Source: Paracoccaceae bacterium (GTDB taxonomy: Bacteria > Pseudomonadota > Alphaproteobacteria > Rhodobacterales > Rhodobacteraceae). Taken from it: a DNA stretch of 37,201 nt. The notes below the pieces were generated by a model, which ran no database searches, had not been told where the DNA came from, and saw only the letters and a list, made by a program, of their open reading frames with translations. The stretch is taken from contig CANHLE010000024.1 of the NCBI GenBank assembly GCA_947461435.1, positions 1 to 37,201 on the forward strand. Direction: 5' to 3'. How positions within the stretch are numbered: the first letter of the stretch is position 1; every line of letters begins with the position of its first letter. Shown here piece by piece: positions 17,916 through 25,752 of this stretch. The position numbers and the translations under genes are program-made.

Positions 17916-18876
17916 TGTCCTTAAGCCCGGCCTGTCTACCACGGTTCAGGATCTTGGCCGTCCAGGCTATTACCACATCGGCATTCCAACCTCGGGCGGG
18001 ATGGATACGCTGTCGCTGGCTGCGGCCAACCTGCTCGTCGGCAATGACGCCGGGGCTGCGGTGCTGGAAGCCGTCTTCATGGGGCCTGAGCTGGAGTTCA
18101 CCCAAGACGCGATGGTCGCCGTCACCGGTGCCGATTTGCCGCCAAAGGTCGACGGGCAAGATCAGCCCGGCTGGACGGCGTTCAAGGTGAAAAAGGGCCA
18201 GGTTCTGTCCTTTGGCTTCCTGAAAAAAGGCGCGCGGGGCTATATCGCGGTGTCGGGCGGCATTGATGTGCCCGTCGTGCTGGGGTCGCGCTCGACCTAC
18301 ACTTTGGGCGCTTTGGGCGGGTTTGAAGGGCGCAAACTGGCGGCGGGCGATGTGTTGCCACTGGGCAAGGGCGCGCTCGTGGCCGAAGGGCGCAGCGTCG
18401 CCGAAGATCTGCGCCGCGCACCCGGTGCCCCTGCGGAACTGCGTATGCTGCCGGGCCTGTATTGGCACCGCATTACCGAACAGGCTGGTCGGAACTTTTT
18501 CGAAGATACCTGGAAAGTGGCCCCCGAGGCCGACCGCATTGGCTACCGCTTCAAGGCCGGTCGTCCGCTGGACTTTGTGCCGCGCACACCGCCCTTTGGC
18601 GCGGGATCTGATCCATCCAACATTGTGGATGCCTGCTATCCCTATGGGTCTGTTCAGGTGCCTTCGGGCACGGAACCGATTGTTTTGCACCGTGATGCGG
18701 TATCCGGCGGCGGCTATATGATGATTGGCACAGTTGTGTCGGCCGACATGGACCTAATCGGACAATTGCAGCCCCATACACCGACCAAGTTTGTCAAGGT
18801 CACGATGGAACAGGCCCTGACTGCCCGCGCTGACCGTCGCAAAACGTTAGAGGCTATCGCTAAAGCCTTGGCATGA
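17905..18876 (+). CDS. pxpC: 5-oxoprolinase subunit C / allophanate hydrolase subunit 2 family (KipA-like)
   Basis: A 323-residue AHS2/KipA-family protein. Marks: NVLKPGLSTTVQDLGRPGYYHIG, SGGMDTLSLAAANLLVGND, VAVTGADLPP, GYIAVSGGIDVPVVLGSRSTY and the DPSNIVDACYPYGSVQVPSG region. Length is normal. The start at 17905 lies inside the end of pxpB (11-bp overlap), so translation is coupled. In urea carboxylase the AHS2 and AHS1 domains together make the carboxyltransferase part between biotin carboxylase and the biotin carrier, so the four adjacent genes here cover all parts of such an enzyme. Confidence 0.9.
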   Translation: MAINVLKPGLSTTVQDLGRPGYYHIGIPTSGGMDTLSLAAANLLVGNDAGAAVLEAVFMGPELEFTQDAMVAVTGADLPPKVDGQDQPGWTAFKVKKGQVLSFGFLKKGARGYIAVSGGIDVPVVLGSRSTYTLGALGGFEGRKLAAGDVLPLGKGALVAEGRSVAEDLRRAPGAPAELRMLPGLYWHRITEQAGRNFFEDTWKVAPEADRIGYRFKAGRPLDFVPRTPPFGAGSDPSNIVDACYPYGSVQVPSGTEPIVLHRDAVSGGGYMMIGTVVSADMDLIGQLQPHTPTKFVKVTMEQALTARADRRKTLEAIAKALA

Positions 18877-18881
18877 TAGGA

Positions 18882-18906
18882 TGTGGCGGGGCTCAGCCTC
18901 GCCACA
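18882..18906. other. Intercistronic hairpin after pxpC
   Basis: TGTGGCGGGGC (18882-18892) pairs with GCCTCGCCACA (18896-18906) around a 3-base loop, with one G-T wobble and no mismatch. A smaller CCCGT/ACGGG hairpin (18912-18926) follows. No T-run follows, so it may protect or process the messenger rather than terminate it. Confidence 0.45.
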
Positions 18907-18939
18907 ATCATCCCGTCCTGAACGGGCAAAGAGGTTCCC

Positions 18940-20181
18940 TTGGCGCTTCCTCCCGATGCTAACCAAATCCCAGTCTTGGCGGCACCCGCCCATCTACCCC
19001 GGCGGCGGCTACGGGTACGCGGCACCTCGATCACCTTGTTGAAAGAGGTGCGCGAGCGGGCGCAGGCGGATTTAGGATTTGATGTCGACTACGAGCTTTT
19101 GGATTTCATCACCTGCCAACGACAGGCCGCGATGCAGCCAGATGGCTATGACATCTATGAGCAATGTTTTCACAATCTGGACATTGTCTGGTTTTGGGGC
19201 GCTTTGCAGCCCATCGACACGCAGCGCATCGCCGATTGGGACAAGATTACGGACCTGTCGAAAGAAGGCGGGATCAGCAAATATGCATGGCGCGGCCATG
19301 GGGATGCGCCGGTGCGCAAGCTTTATGTTCAACCGGGTGGGTTCTTGGGGCCAAAACAGGGGCGATTCATTTCGATGTTGCCCACGGTCCACAATATGGA
19401 CAGTTTTGGCTTTGACACGCGGGTGTTTGGCAACGGTGATGTTAAGCGCCCTTCTTGGGCGTGGCTCTTGGACCGCCGGGCCAAGGGACGTATTGCCTTG
19501 GTTGACGAACCCGCGATTGGTTTTTTTGACGCGGCCCTTGCGGCAGAAGCGGCCGGAGAGTTGCAGTTTGCCGATATTGGCAACATGACCATTTCCGAAA
19601 TTGACGGGTTGATTGCCTTGTTGGAAGACCGCCGACGGCAGGGTTACTTCTGCGGCAGTTGGCGCACCGGGGAAGAGGCCGCCCAGTTGCTGACGCAAGA
19701 CCGCGTTTCGGCCCAAAGCATGTGGTCGCCCGTCTACGGCCACTTGGGCAAAATGGCCGAGGTTTTTGTCGAATCCGCGCCGTTGGAAGGTTATCGCGCG
19801 TGGCATGGTGGGGCCAGCTTGTCGCGCCACTTGGCCGGCGCACAACTGGACATGGGCTATGACTATCTGAACTGGTGGCTGGATGGCTATGCCGGCGCGG
19901 TTATGGCGCGGCAAGGATATTACATGTCAGCCCCCGAACGCACAAAGGCGGCCTTGGCCCCCGAAGAATGGGCCTATTGGTACGAAGGCGCACCTGCGGC
20001 CCGCGATTTGCTCGGGCCTGCTGGTGCCGTTGTGGTAAAAACTGGCGCAAAGCGGGCAGGCGGCACCTATCAAGATCGTGCCAATCGCATTGCACTTTGG
20101 AACACCGTCATGGAGGAATACAACTACGCGGCCCGCGCGTGGGACCGCTTTATCCGCCGAGTGAACGAGGGGCAAAAATGA
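18940..20181 (+). CDS. Solute-binding-protein homologue (PotD-like) without signal peptide
   Basis: A 413-residue protein homologous to the exported binding protein at 25753-26973. Both have the C-terminal pattern QGYY then E-W/K-A-x-WYEGAP and a final region with RANRIALW or RAANVAYW. The N-terminus (MALPPDANQIPVLAAPAHL, then RRRLRVRG) has no hydrophobic core, no Tat twin-arginine motif and no lipobox. An in-frame stop at 18919-18921 rules out a longer start, and the only usable start is TTG 18940 behind AAAGAGG. So it should remain in the cytoplasm. The stop overlaps the GntR gene start (ATGA). A sensor or ligand-presenting role is a guess; a gene that lost its leader is the alternative. 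Confidence 0.8.
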   Translation: MALPPDANQIPVLAAPAHLPRRRLRVRGTSITLLKEVRERAQADLGFDVDYELLDFITCQRQAAMQPDGYDIYEQCFHNLDIVWFWGALQPIDTQRIADWDKITDLSKEGGISKYAWRGHGDAPVRKLYVQPGGFLGPKQGRFISMLPTVHNMDSFGFDTRVFGNGDVKRPSWAWLLDRRAKGRIALVDEPAIGFFDAALAAEAAGELQFADIGNMTISEIDGLIALLEDRRRQGYFCGSWRTGEEAAQLLTQDRVSAQSMWSPVYGHLGKMAEVFVESAPLEGYRAWHGGASLSRHLAGAQLDMGYDYLNWWLDGYAGAVMARQGYYMSAPERTKAALAPEEWAYWYEGAPAARDLLGPAGAVVVKTGAKRAGGTYQDRANRIALWNTVMEEYNYAARAWDRFIRRVNEGQK

Positions 20182-21164
20182 CCCAGCGTTCCAGCAATTC
20201 CTTGGCGCAAGAGCCGCGCTACGAACTGATCACCCAAGTTCTACGCAGCAACATCTCGTCGGGCTTGCTTCCCGCCGGACTTGTCCTTTTGGAAGGACCG
20301 ATTGCCGCCTTGATGCAAACCAGCCGCATTCCCGTTCAAGCAGCCCTGCGAACTTTGGCTGCCGAGGGTTTGGTGCACCGATTTGATGGGCGCGGCTATC
20401 TGGTCGGGTCCCCCGACCAAGACTTGGCGCCCTTGCGGCGCGATATTGCCGCCTTTGATCTGAACATTCCGCAGCAAGTGGATGACGCGCTGCAAACCCG
20501 CGGCACATGGAAGCATTTTTATGACGAAGTTGAAGAGCAGGTGGCTCTTTGCCAAGTCTTTGGAGAGTTCCGCCTCGTGGAAACCGAACTCTCCGACTAT
20601 CTGGGCGTTAGCCGCACCGTCGTGCGCGATGTTCTGTCACGTCTCCAAGAACGCGGGTTGATCCGAAAAAACGCCAGCTCTCATTGGATAGCTGGGCCTT
20701 TGACGGCGCGGACCCTTCGAGAAAAATTCGAACTGCGCGCCATCATGGAACCCGCGGCCCTCCGCTTGGCGGCCCCCCATATTCATTACAGCAAGATAGA
20801 ATCCTATCGGGACCGAATCGGCGTAGATCCAACTTTGAAGCCTGAGGGGCTTGAATCCGCACTGATGACGTATTGCATCGCGAAGGCATCAAACACAGCC
20901 TTGGTCGAGATGATCCAGACCAATCAGATGCTGCTGACTTCGGTCAACCATGCACTCACCGGGCTTGGTCTGCCCGAAGATGAGATCGCTTTGGACCAAT
21001 ACCGAACCCTTTTTGATCTGATTGCTCGTCATCCCATTGATTCAGCGGCGGAATACCTTCGGGACCATTTGCATATCATGGCATCCAAAAACTTGGCGCG
21101 AATGAAAATTGTCGCCGTGATCAGCGAAACCGTCGGTTTTGCGCCGTACTTGGTCTTGCAATAA
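20178..21164 (+). CDS. GntR-family regulator with two winged-helix domains and a FadR-like C-terminal domain
   Basis: A 328-residue regulator. The first winged helix lies at about residues 12-75 (LITQVLRSNISSGLLPAG, then SRIPVQAALRTLAAEGLVHR, then a GRGYLVG wing). A second lies at about 112-175 (FRLVETELSDYLGVSRTVVRD, then LSRLQERGLIRKN). The rest (TLREKFELRAIMEPAALRLAA onward) is an all-helical FCD ligand domain. Ordinary FadR-type proteins have one winged helix and about 230-250 residues. The usual metal-ligand motif of FCD domains (D-x-x-FH) is replaced by LMTYCIAKAS. ATG 20178 overlaps the previous stop; the longer open frame upstream lies inside the previous gene. It probably controls this operon or the transporter operon that starts at 21427. 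Confidence 0.88.
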   Translation: MTQRSSNSLAQEPRYELITQVLRSNISSGLLPAGLVLLEGPIAALMQTSRIPVQAALRTLAAEGLVHRFDGRGYLVGSPDQDLAPLRRDIAAFDLNIPQQVDDALQTRGTWKHFYDEVEEQVALCQVFGEFRLVETELSDYLGVSRTVVRDVLSRLQERGLIRKNASSHWIAGPLTARTLREKFELRAIMEPAALRLAAPHIHYSKIESYRDRIGVDPTLKPEGLESALMTYCIAKASNTALVEMIQTNQMLLTSVNHALTGLGLPEDEIALDQYRTLFDLIARHPIDSAAEYLRDHLHIMASKNLARMKIVAVISETVGFAPYLVLQ

Positions 21165-21285
21165 AATGAACAATGAATTGATGGTTCGTTTTATGAATGC
21201 CTGAAGAGTTTACATGCGGCTTAATTTTTAAATCTTTGACGCACTTATTGCGTAAAACTACCGCACTGCGGCAACAAATGTTCGA

Positions 21286-21314
21286 TTGACACGCGGTAAA
21301 AACCGCTATGTTAT
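21286..21314 (+). promoter_or_regulatory. Likely sigma-70 promoter with an operator-like palindrome in the spacer
   Basis: A consensus -35 TTGACA (21286-21291) is followed after 17 bp by TGTTAT (21309-21314), a good -10. The spacer carries GCGGT-AAAA-ACCGC (21293-21306), a perfect inverted repeat where a bound dimer would block RNA polymerase. It sits just after the GntR gene and before the transporter operon, so that regulator is the first candidate binder. Confidence 0.6.
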
Positions 21315-21341
21315 ACGAAGTACAGTTTGTTGACGGTTGTG

Positions 21342-21362
21342 CGCGGCACGCAAGGTGCCGCG
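21342..21362 (+). other. Stable leader hairpin before the transporter operon
   Basis: CGCGGCAC-GCAAG-GTGCCGCG forms a perfect 8-bp stem with a 5-base loop in the 5' leader, downstream of the promoter at 21286-21314. Further small palindromes follow: TGCCATTGGCA (21366-21376), then CTGTGTCACAG and GCCACCGTGGC within about 21399-21419, just before the ATG at 21427. No T-run follows the main hairpin. It may affect messenger stability or translation. Confidence 0.45.
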
Positions 21363-21426
21363 ATTTGCCATTGGCATGAGGTAGGGGGCGGGGCGTGACT
21401 GTGTCACAGCCACCGTGGCAGGAAGT

Positions 21427-22506
21427 ATGACAACGCAAACGGCTATCTTTCGGATCGACGGCGTCACGAAAAGCTATGGGGGCGTCAAAGCCCTTGACGC
21501 CGTGACGCTTGAAGCGGGGGTGAATGAATACCTGTCGCTTTTGGGTCCGTCAGGGTCCGGAAAGACCACTTTGCTGCGAGTCATCGCGGGCTTTGAAGCG
21601 CCAGATGCCGGCCGCGTTTACTTTCAAGGCCGGGACATCACGAACGTGCCAGCCCACGAACGCGGCATCGGTTTCGTCTTCCAGAACTTCGCCCTGTTCC
21701 CGCATTTGACCGTGCGTCAGAATGTGGCCTTCGGCATGGCAAACGGGTCAGAATCCATCTCGGCCGACGAGACCGCGCAGCGCACGCAGGCTGTGATCGA
21801 CATGGTCGGCCTCACCGGGATGGAGGATCGCGGCGTCGATCAAATATCGGGCGGGCAGCGCCAACGCGTTGCTTTGGCGCGGACCTTGGTGATGCAGCCG
21901 AAGTTGGTGCTTCTGGATGAACCCTTGGGGGCCTTGGATGCCAACCTGCGCGGCCGGATGCGCAACGAATTGCGGGCTATTCGCGAAAGAATGGGTGTGA
22001 CGTTCCTGCATGTCACTGGCAGCGAAACCGAAGCATTGGCGATGGGCGACAGCGTTGTTGTCCTTGACCGGGGCCGGATCATTCAACGCGGTGCACCCGA
22101 TGACATTTATTCCAACCCCCAAAGCCCCGACGTGGCGCATTTCCTGAACAGGTTCAACATGTTTGACGGGGTGCTGTCTGCAGGCAACTTTGCGGGGCCG
22201 TTTGGCACCGTCGCGGCCGCCAAGGCGACGCGCGCCCTGCGCGATGTTTACGCCATTCGCTATGATCGCTTGCGCGTGCTGCCAGTGTCCGCGTCCGCCG
22301 AAGGGCCAGCTTTGAAGGCCACCTATATCGCAAACGAGTATCTTGGCTCATCGGTGATGAATTTCTTTGAAACCACCGATGGAAAAGTTGTGGAGGTGGA
22401 ACATCACCTCTCGCTTGGTGCGCCCGAGATCTATGAGCCAAGGCAAGACTATCTGCTGACCTGGGCCCCTGAACAGGCGATCGTTTTCGGCCGGGAGGGC
22501 AAGTGA
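21427..22506 (+). CDS. ABC transporter ATP-binding protein, PotA-like, with altered H-loop
   Basis: A 359-residue PotA/FbpC-type nucleotide-binding protein for the importer encoded with it. Present: Walker A GPSGSGKTT (residues 40-48), Q-loop FVFQNFALFPH, signature ISGGQRQR (from residue 140, Ile for the usual Leu), Walker B LVLLDEP with its Glu, D-loop GALDANLR and a C-terminal TOBE-like regulatory domain. Unusual: the H-loop, normally VTHDQEEAL, reads VTGSETEAL, so Gly replaces the switch histidine near residue 198. A second ATPase (27036-28136) in the operon has the normal His. ATG 21427 is chosen; an in-frame GTG at 21415 would add four residues. The stop overlaps the permease start. Confidence 0.9.
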   Translation: MTTQTAIFRIDGVTKSYGGVKALDAVTLEAGVNEYLSLLGPSGSGKTTLLRVIAGFEAPDAGRVYFQGRDITNVPAHERGIGFVFQNFALFPHLTVRQNVAFGMANGSESISADETAQRTQAVIDMVGLTGMEDRGVDQISGGQRQRVALARTLVMQPKLVLLDEPLGALDANLRGRMRNELRAIRERMGVTFLHVTGSETEALAMGDSVVVLDRGRIIQRGAPDDIYSNPQSPDVAHFLNRFNMFDGVLSAGNFAGPFGTVAAAKATRALRDVYAIRYDRLRVLPVSASAEGPALKATYIANEYLGSSVMNFFETTDGKVVEVEHHLSLGAPEIYEPRQDYLLTWAPEQAIVFGREGK

Positions 22507-23372
22507 TGTCAGACGTATCTGTTGAAGCCAAACGTGAAGGGCCCAGCTGGCTGATCCTTCCGGGGATCATCTGGATGGCATTGTTCATGGTCGTGCCGAT
22601 CGCGATGATCTGCTATGTCTCCTTCTGGACGCAGACGACGTTTAACATTTCCTCCACCCCGACGCTCGCCAGTTGGAAGCAATTCTTCGCCTCTGACACC
22701 TACACAGGGGCGTTGTGGACCACGGTCCGGATTTGGCTGATCGTTTTGGCAACGACGTTCATAATTGGCTATCCGACGGCTTTGTTTGTCGGTCTTTTTG
22801 TCAAATCAAAGACCCTGTCTACCGTTCTGCTGGTGGTTTGCGTCATCCCCTTCTGGACGTCGTTCCTGATCCGCGTTCTGGCGTGGCGCCCCATGTTGGG
22901 CAAGGAAGGGGCGATCAACATCATCTTGTTGAAATTGCACATAATTACCCATCCGATCGAGGTGCTGCTGTTCACCGAACTGTCGGTGATCATCGGGATG
23001 AGCCAGATTTATTGCGTGTTCATGGTGGGCCCCATCGCTTTTATGCTGGGCCGTATTGACCGGAACATTATCGAAGCAGCACGCGATCTTGGTGCGGGGT
23101 TTGGCCGGATTTTCTGGAAGATCATCTTCCCGCTCAGTCTGCCGGGCGTCGTCGTCGGGGCAATCTTTGTCAGCGTGATGGTCTTGGGTGAATTTGCCAC
23201 CTCTGGCGCTTTGTCGGGGCGCAAAGTCAACCTCTTGGGCAATATCATCGTCACCCAGGTCGGCTCGCTGAAATGGGCCATGGCCTCGGTCACTGGGGTG
23301 ATCCTGACGGTGGTCATGGGTATGGTAATTGCCGCCTTCCTGCGGATCGTTGACCTGAAGCAGGAGTTGTAA
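22506..23372 (+). CDS. ABC transporter permease, PotB-like
   Basis: A 288-residue inner-membrane permease of the polyamine/iron-type importer class. About six hydrophobic segments are visible, the first being LILPGIIWMALFMVVPIAM (about residues 16-35), and the cytoplasmic EAA loop reads EAARDLGAGFGRIFWKIIFP followed by LSLPG. ATG 22506 overlaps the ATPase stop (TGATG). The second permease begins 3 bp after its stop. It should form the membrane channel with the protein at 23376-24233. Substrate class (small amine, amino-acid-like or nitrogen ring compound) can only be guessed from the operon. Confidence 0.93.
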   Translation: MSDVSVEAKREGPSWLILPGIIWMALFMVVPIAMICYVSFWTQTTFNISSTPTLASWKQFFASDTYTGALWTTVRIWLIVLATTFIIGYPTALFVGLFVKSKTLSTVLLVVCVIPFWTSFLIRVLAWRPMLGKEGAINIILLKLHIITHPIEVLLFTELSVIIGMSQIYCVFMVGPIAFMLGRIDRNIIEAARDLGAGFGRIFWKIIFPLSLPGVVVGAIFVSVMVLGEFATSGALSGRKVNLLGNIIVTQVGSLKWAMASVTGVILTVVMGMVIAAFLRIVDLKQEL

Positions 23373-23375
23373 GCA

Positions 23376-24233
23376 ATGGAAAGCCGCGTTCTTAAACCCA
23401 TGCTTGCTGTCTATGTTGTGGCGTTCATCCTGTTTCTTTACGGCCCCTTCTTTGTGCTGGGTATCCTGTCTTTCCAACAGGGCCCCGATGGCGGACCCCA
23501 GTTTCCGATCACTGAATGGTCTACCTATTGGTATCGCCAAATCTTTGGTCTGACACCGCCGTCGCGCATTGCCCCCTTGCCGGTGGGTGAGGCGTTGATC
23601 CGTTCGCTGATCTTGGCCTTTATGACGATGGTGACGTCGACCGTACTGGGTGTGATGTCGGCGCAGGCGTTCCGGCGTAAATTCCGCGGGTCGGGCGTTG
23701 TGTTTTACCTGATCGTACTGGGCATGATGGTGCCGGGCGTTTTGACGGGTCTTGGCACATCGCTTTTGGCCAACAATGTCTTCGACATCACCCGCCACTG
23801 GTACACCACGGCCTTCGCGACCCATGTGGCCTATACATTTCCCTTCGCTTTCTTGGTAATGCTGGCCATCTTGAACCGTTTCGACGGTTCGGTCGAAGAA
23901 GCCGCCTGGTCGCTTGGCGTCAGCCCATGGAAAACCTTCCGCAAGGTCACTTTTCCGCTGATATTCCCGGGTGTTCTGTCGGCCATGCTCTTTGCCTTCA
24001 CCCTCAGCTTCGATGAATTTCCCCGGTCGCTCTTTGCTGCCGGCGGGACCGAGGATCAGACCCTGCCCTTGGCGATATACGGCACCTTTTCGGTCGAGAT
24101 TCACCCGAATATCTTTGCCTTCGGCGTTCTGACCACGTTGTTCTCCTTCGCGCTTCTATCCGTTTACGGGATCTTGATGGGCCTATCGGTCCGACGCGCC
24201 CGTAAACTGGCCATGCAGGAGGAGATTGCATGA
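23376..24233 (+). CDS. ABC transporter permease, PotC-like
   Basis: A 285-residue inner-membrane permease and partner of the PotB-like protein. The first membrane segment is MLAVYVVAFILFLYGPFFVLG (split by no charged residue), and the EAA loop reads EAAWSLGVSPWKTFRKVTFP followed by LIFPG. The tail RRARKLAMQEE is charged and cytoplasmic. Its stop overlaps the first SDR gene (ATGA), so the transporter and the dehydrogenases are translationally coupled. This supports import of the same compound that the downstream enzymes process. Confidence 0.93.
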   Translation: MESRVLKPMLAVYVVAFILFLYGPFFVLGILSFQQGPDGGPQFPITEWSTYWYRQIFGLTPPSRIAPLPVGEALIRSLILAFMTMVTSTVLGVMSAQAFRRKFRGSGVVFYLIVLGMMVPGVLTGLGTSLLANNVFDITRHWYTTAFATHVAYTFPFAFLVMLAILNRFDGSVEEAAWSLGVSPWKTFRKVTFPLIFPGVLSAMLFAFTLSFDEFPRSLFAAGGTEDQTLPLAIYGTFSVEIHPNIFAFGVLTTLFSFALLSVYGILMGLSVRRARKLAMQEEIA

Positions 24234-24955
24234 CCATGACAGCGGTTGTCACAGGCGCAGGTTCGGGCATTGGTCAAGCGATTGCGCTGCGGTTGGCTGC
24301 CGATGGCTACAACGTTCTGGTGAACGACTTTCGACTTGAGGCGGCTCAGGCCACCGCGGCCCAGATTGGGAAAAAGGCCCTTGCGATTGGCGGCGATGTT
24401 TCGGTTGAAACGGACGTGGCAGCAATGGTCCATGCGGCCGAGGCTGCCTTTGGACCAATCACCCATTTGGTCAACTGCGCAGGCCATGTTCATCAGGGTA
24501 AGTTCACCGACCTGACCGTAGCTGATTTTGACCGGATGATTGCCGTGCATCTCCGCGGCACATTCCTGTGCACCCATGCCGTGTTAAAAGGGATGCTGGC
24601 ACGCGGGGCGGGGGTGATTGTGAACATCGCCTCACAACTGGGGCAAATCGGCGGCACCGAATTGGTGCATTATTCCGCGGCCAAGGCCGGGATCATCGGC
24701 ATGACCAAGGCGCTGGCGCGCGAAGTTTCGGCGCAAGGCGTGCGCGTCAATGCTGTTGCGCCAGGACCAATCAACACGCCCTTGGTCCGCAGTCTGTCTG
24801 CTGATTGGCAACGGGCAAAAGCCGCCGAGTTGCCCTTGGGCCGTTTTGGAGAGCCTGAAGAGGTTGCCGACACCGTTGCCTTCCTGTGTTCACCGCAAGC
24901 CTCGTTGTTTGTCGGCCAAACGCTTGGACCTAATTCCGGAGATGTCATGCTATGA
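24230..24955 (+). CDS. Short-chain dehydrogenase/reductase (SDR-1)
   Basis: A 241-residue classical SDR using NAD(P). The Rossmann cofactor motif TGAGSGIG is at the N-terminus, NCAG is the structural motif, VNIAS carries the catalytic Ser, and YSAAK holds the catalytic Tyr and Lys. VNAVAPGPINTPLVRS follows. An Asp at the end of the second strand (VNDFR) hints at NAD rather than NADP. It overlaps the permease upstream and the second SDR downstream by four bases each. Likely substrate is an alcohol, ketone or hydroxy-acid intermediate of the imported compound; not identified. The C-terminus (GQTLGPNSGDVML) departs from the usual VDGG end. Confidence 0.92.
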   Translation: MTMTAVVTGAGSGIGQAIALRLAADGYNVLVNDFRLEAAQATAAQIGKKALAIGGDVSVETDVAAMVHAAEAAFGPITHLVNCAGHVHQGKFTDLTVADFDRMIAVHLRGTFLCTHAVLKGMLARGAGVIVNIASQLGQIGGTELVHYSAAKAGIIGMTKALAREVSAQGVRVNAVAPGPINTPLVRSLSADWQRAKAAELPLGRFGEPEEVADTVAFLCSPQASLFVGQTLGPNSGDVML

Positions 24956-25707
24956 CCGATGTTGTTTTGATCACTGGCGCCGGGATTGGGATCGGCCGTG
25001 CCACAGCCAAGGCCTTTGCAAAGGCAGGGTTTCATGTGGTGGCCACCGACGTGTTATCGGCCGAGGGCGCATCCGTCGTGGCCGAGATTGTGACCGAAGG
25101 CGGAACGGCAGAGTTTCTCATGCTTGACGTGCGCTCCACCGAAGCCGCCGATGCCGTCGTGGCCGCGGTCGAGGCCAAGCACGGGGGCATCGATGTGATC
25201 GTGGCCAATGCGGGTATCGCGCACCGCGTACCGCTGGATCAGATGACCGATGCCAAGTGGGATCATACGTTTGACATCGACCTCAAGGGAATTTTCCGCG
25301 TCGTTCGCCCTGCATTGGCGGGGATGAAGGCGCGCAAAAAAGGGGCGATCGTGGCGCTGTCTTCCATCATGGGCGTGGCCTATGGCTGGGACGAACATGT
25401 GCATTATTCAGCGGCAAAATCTGGCGTGGTGGGCCTTGTGCGCGGCCTTGCGGTGGAATTGGCCAAAGACGGAATCCGGGTGAACGGCATCGCGCCGGGC
25501 TACATCCGGACAGCGCAGCTTTTGTCGAAGGAACATTCCCTCGGCCCGGAAGCTGCCGAGAAGGCGGGGGAGTTCATCCCCATGGGGCGCATCGGTCAAC
25601 CAGAAGATATTGCCGATGTGGCGTTGTTCCTCGCTTCAAACGCGGCCCGCTACATGACGGGTCAAGTGGTCGTGGTCGACGGAGGTTTGCTGGTCGGGCG
25701 CTATTGA
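24952..25707 (+). CDS. Short-chain dehydrogenase/reductase (SDR-2)
   Basis: A 251-residue classical SDR. Motifs: TGAGIGIG (cofactor), VATDV with an Asp that favours NAD, NAG, ALSS with the catalytic Ser, YSAAK (Tyr/Lys) and the usual GQVVVVDGG end. It overlaps SDR-1 by four bases (ATGA). The two share the fold but are clearly different in sequence, so they probably catalyse separate steps or form a hetero-oligomer. Substrate unknown. The next gene starts 45 bp later with its own strong ribosome site. Confidence 0.93.
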   Translation: MTDVVLITGAGIGIGRATAKAFAKAGFHVVATDVLSAEGASVVAEIVTEGGTAEFLMLDVRSTEAADAVVAAVEAKHGGIDVIVANAGIAHRVPLDQMTDAKWDHTFDIDLKGIFRVVRPALAGMKARKKGAIVALSSIMGVAYGWDEHVHYSAAKSGVVGLVRGLAVELAKDGIRVNGIAPGYIRTAQLLSKEHSLGPEAAEKAGEFIPMGRIGQPEDIADVALFLASNAARYMTGQVVVVDGGLLVGRY

Positions 25708-25752
25708 TCCGGCTGGTATGAAGAAACGAAAAATCAACTCGGAGGTACTGAA

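Noticed and set aside
18881-18940. Upstream ATG in another frame as a possible leader for the signal-less binding protein
   Set aside because: Its product begins MWRGSASPQSSRPE, is not signal-like, and is in a different frame from the binding-protein homologue.
22806-24104. 432-codon minus-strand frame opposite the two permeases
   Set aside because: Antisense shadow with a low-complexity, charged, His/Gln-rich composition; the plus-strand permeases have clear EAA loops and membrane segments.
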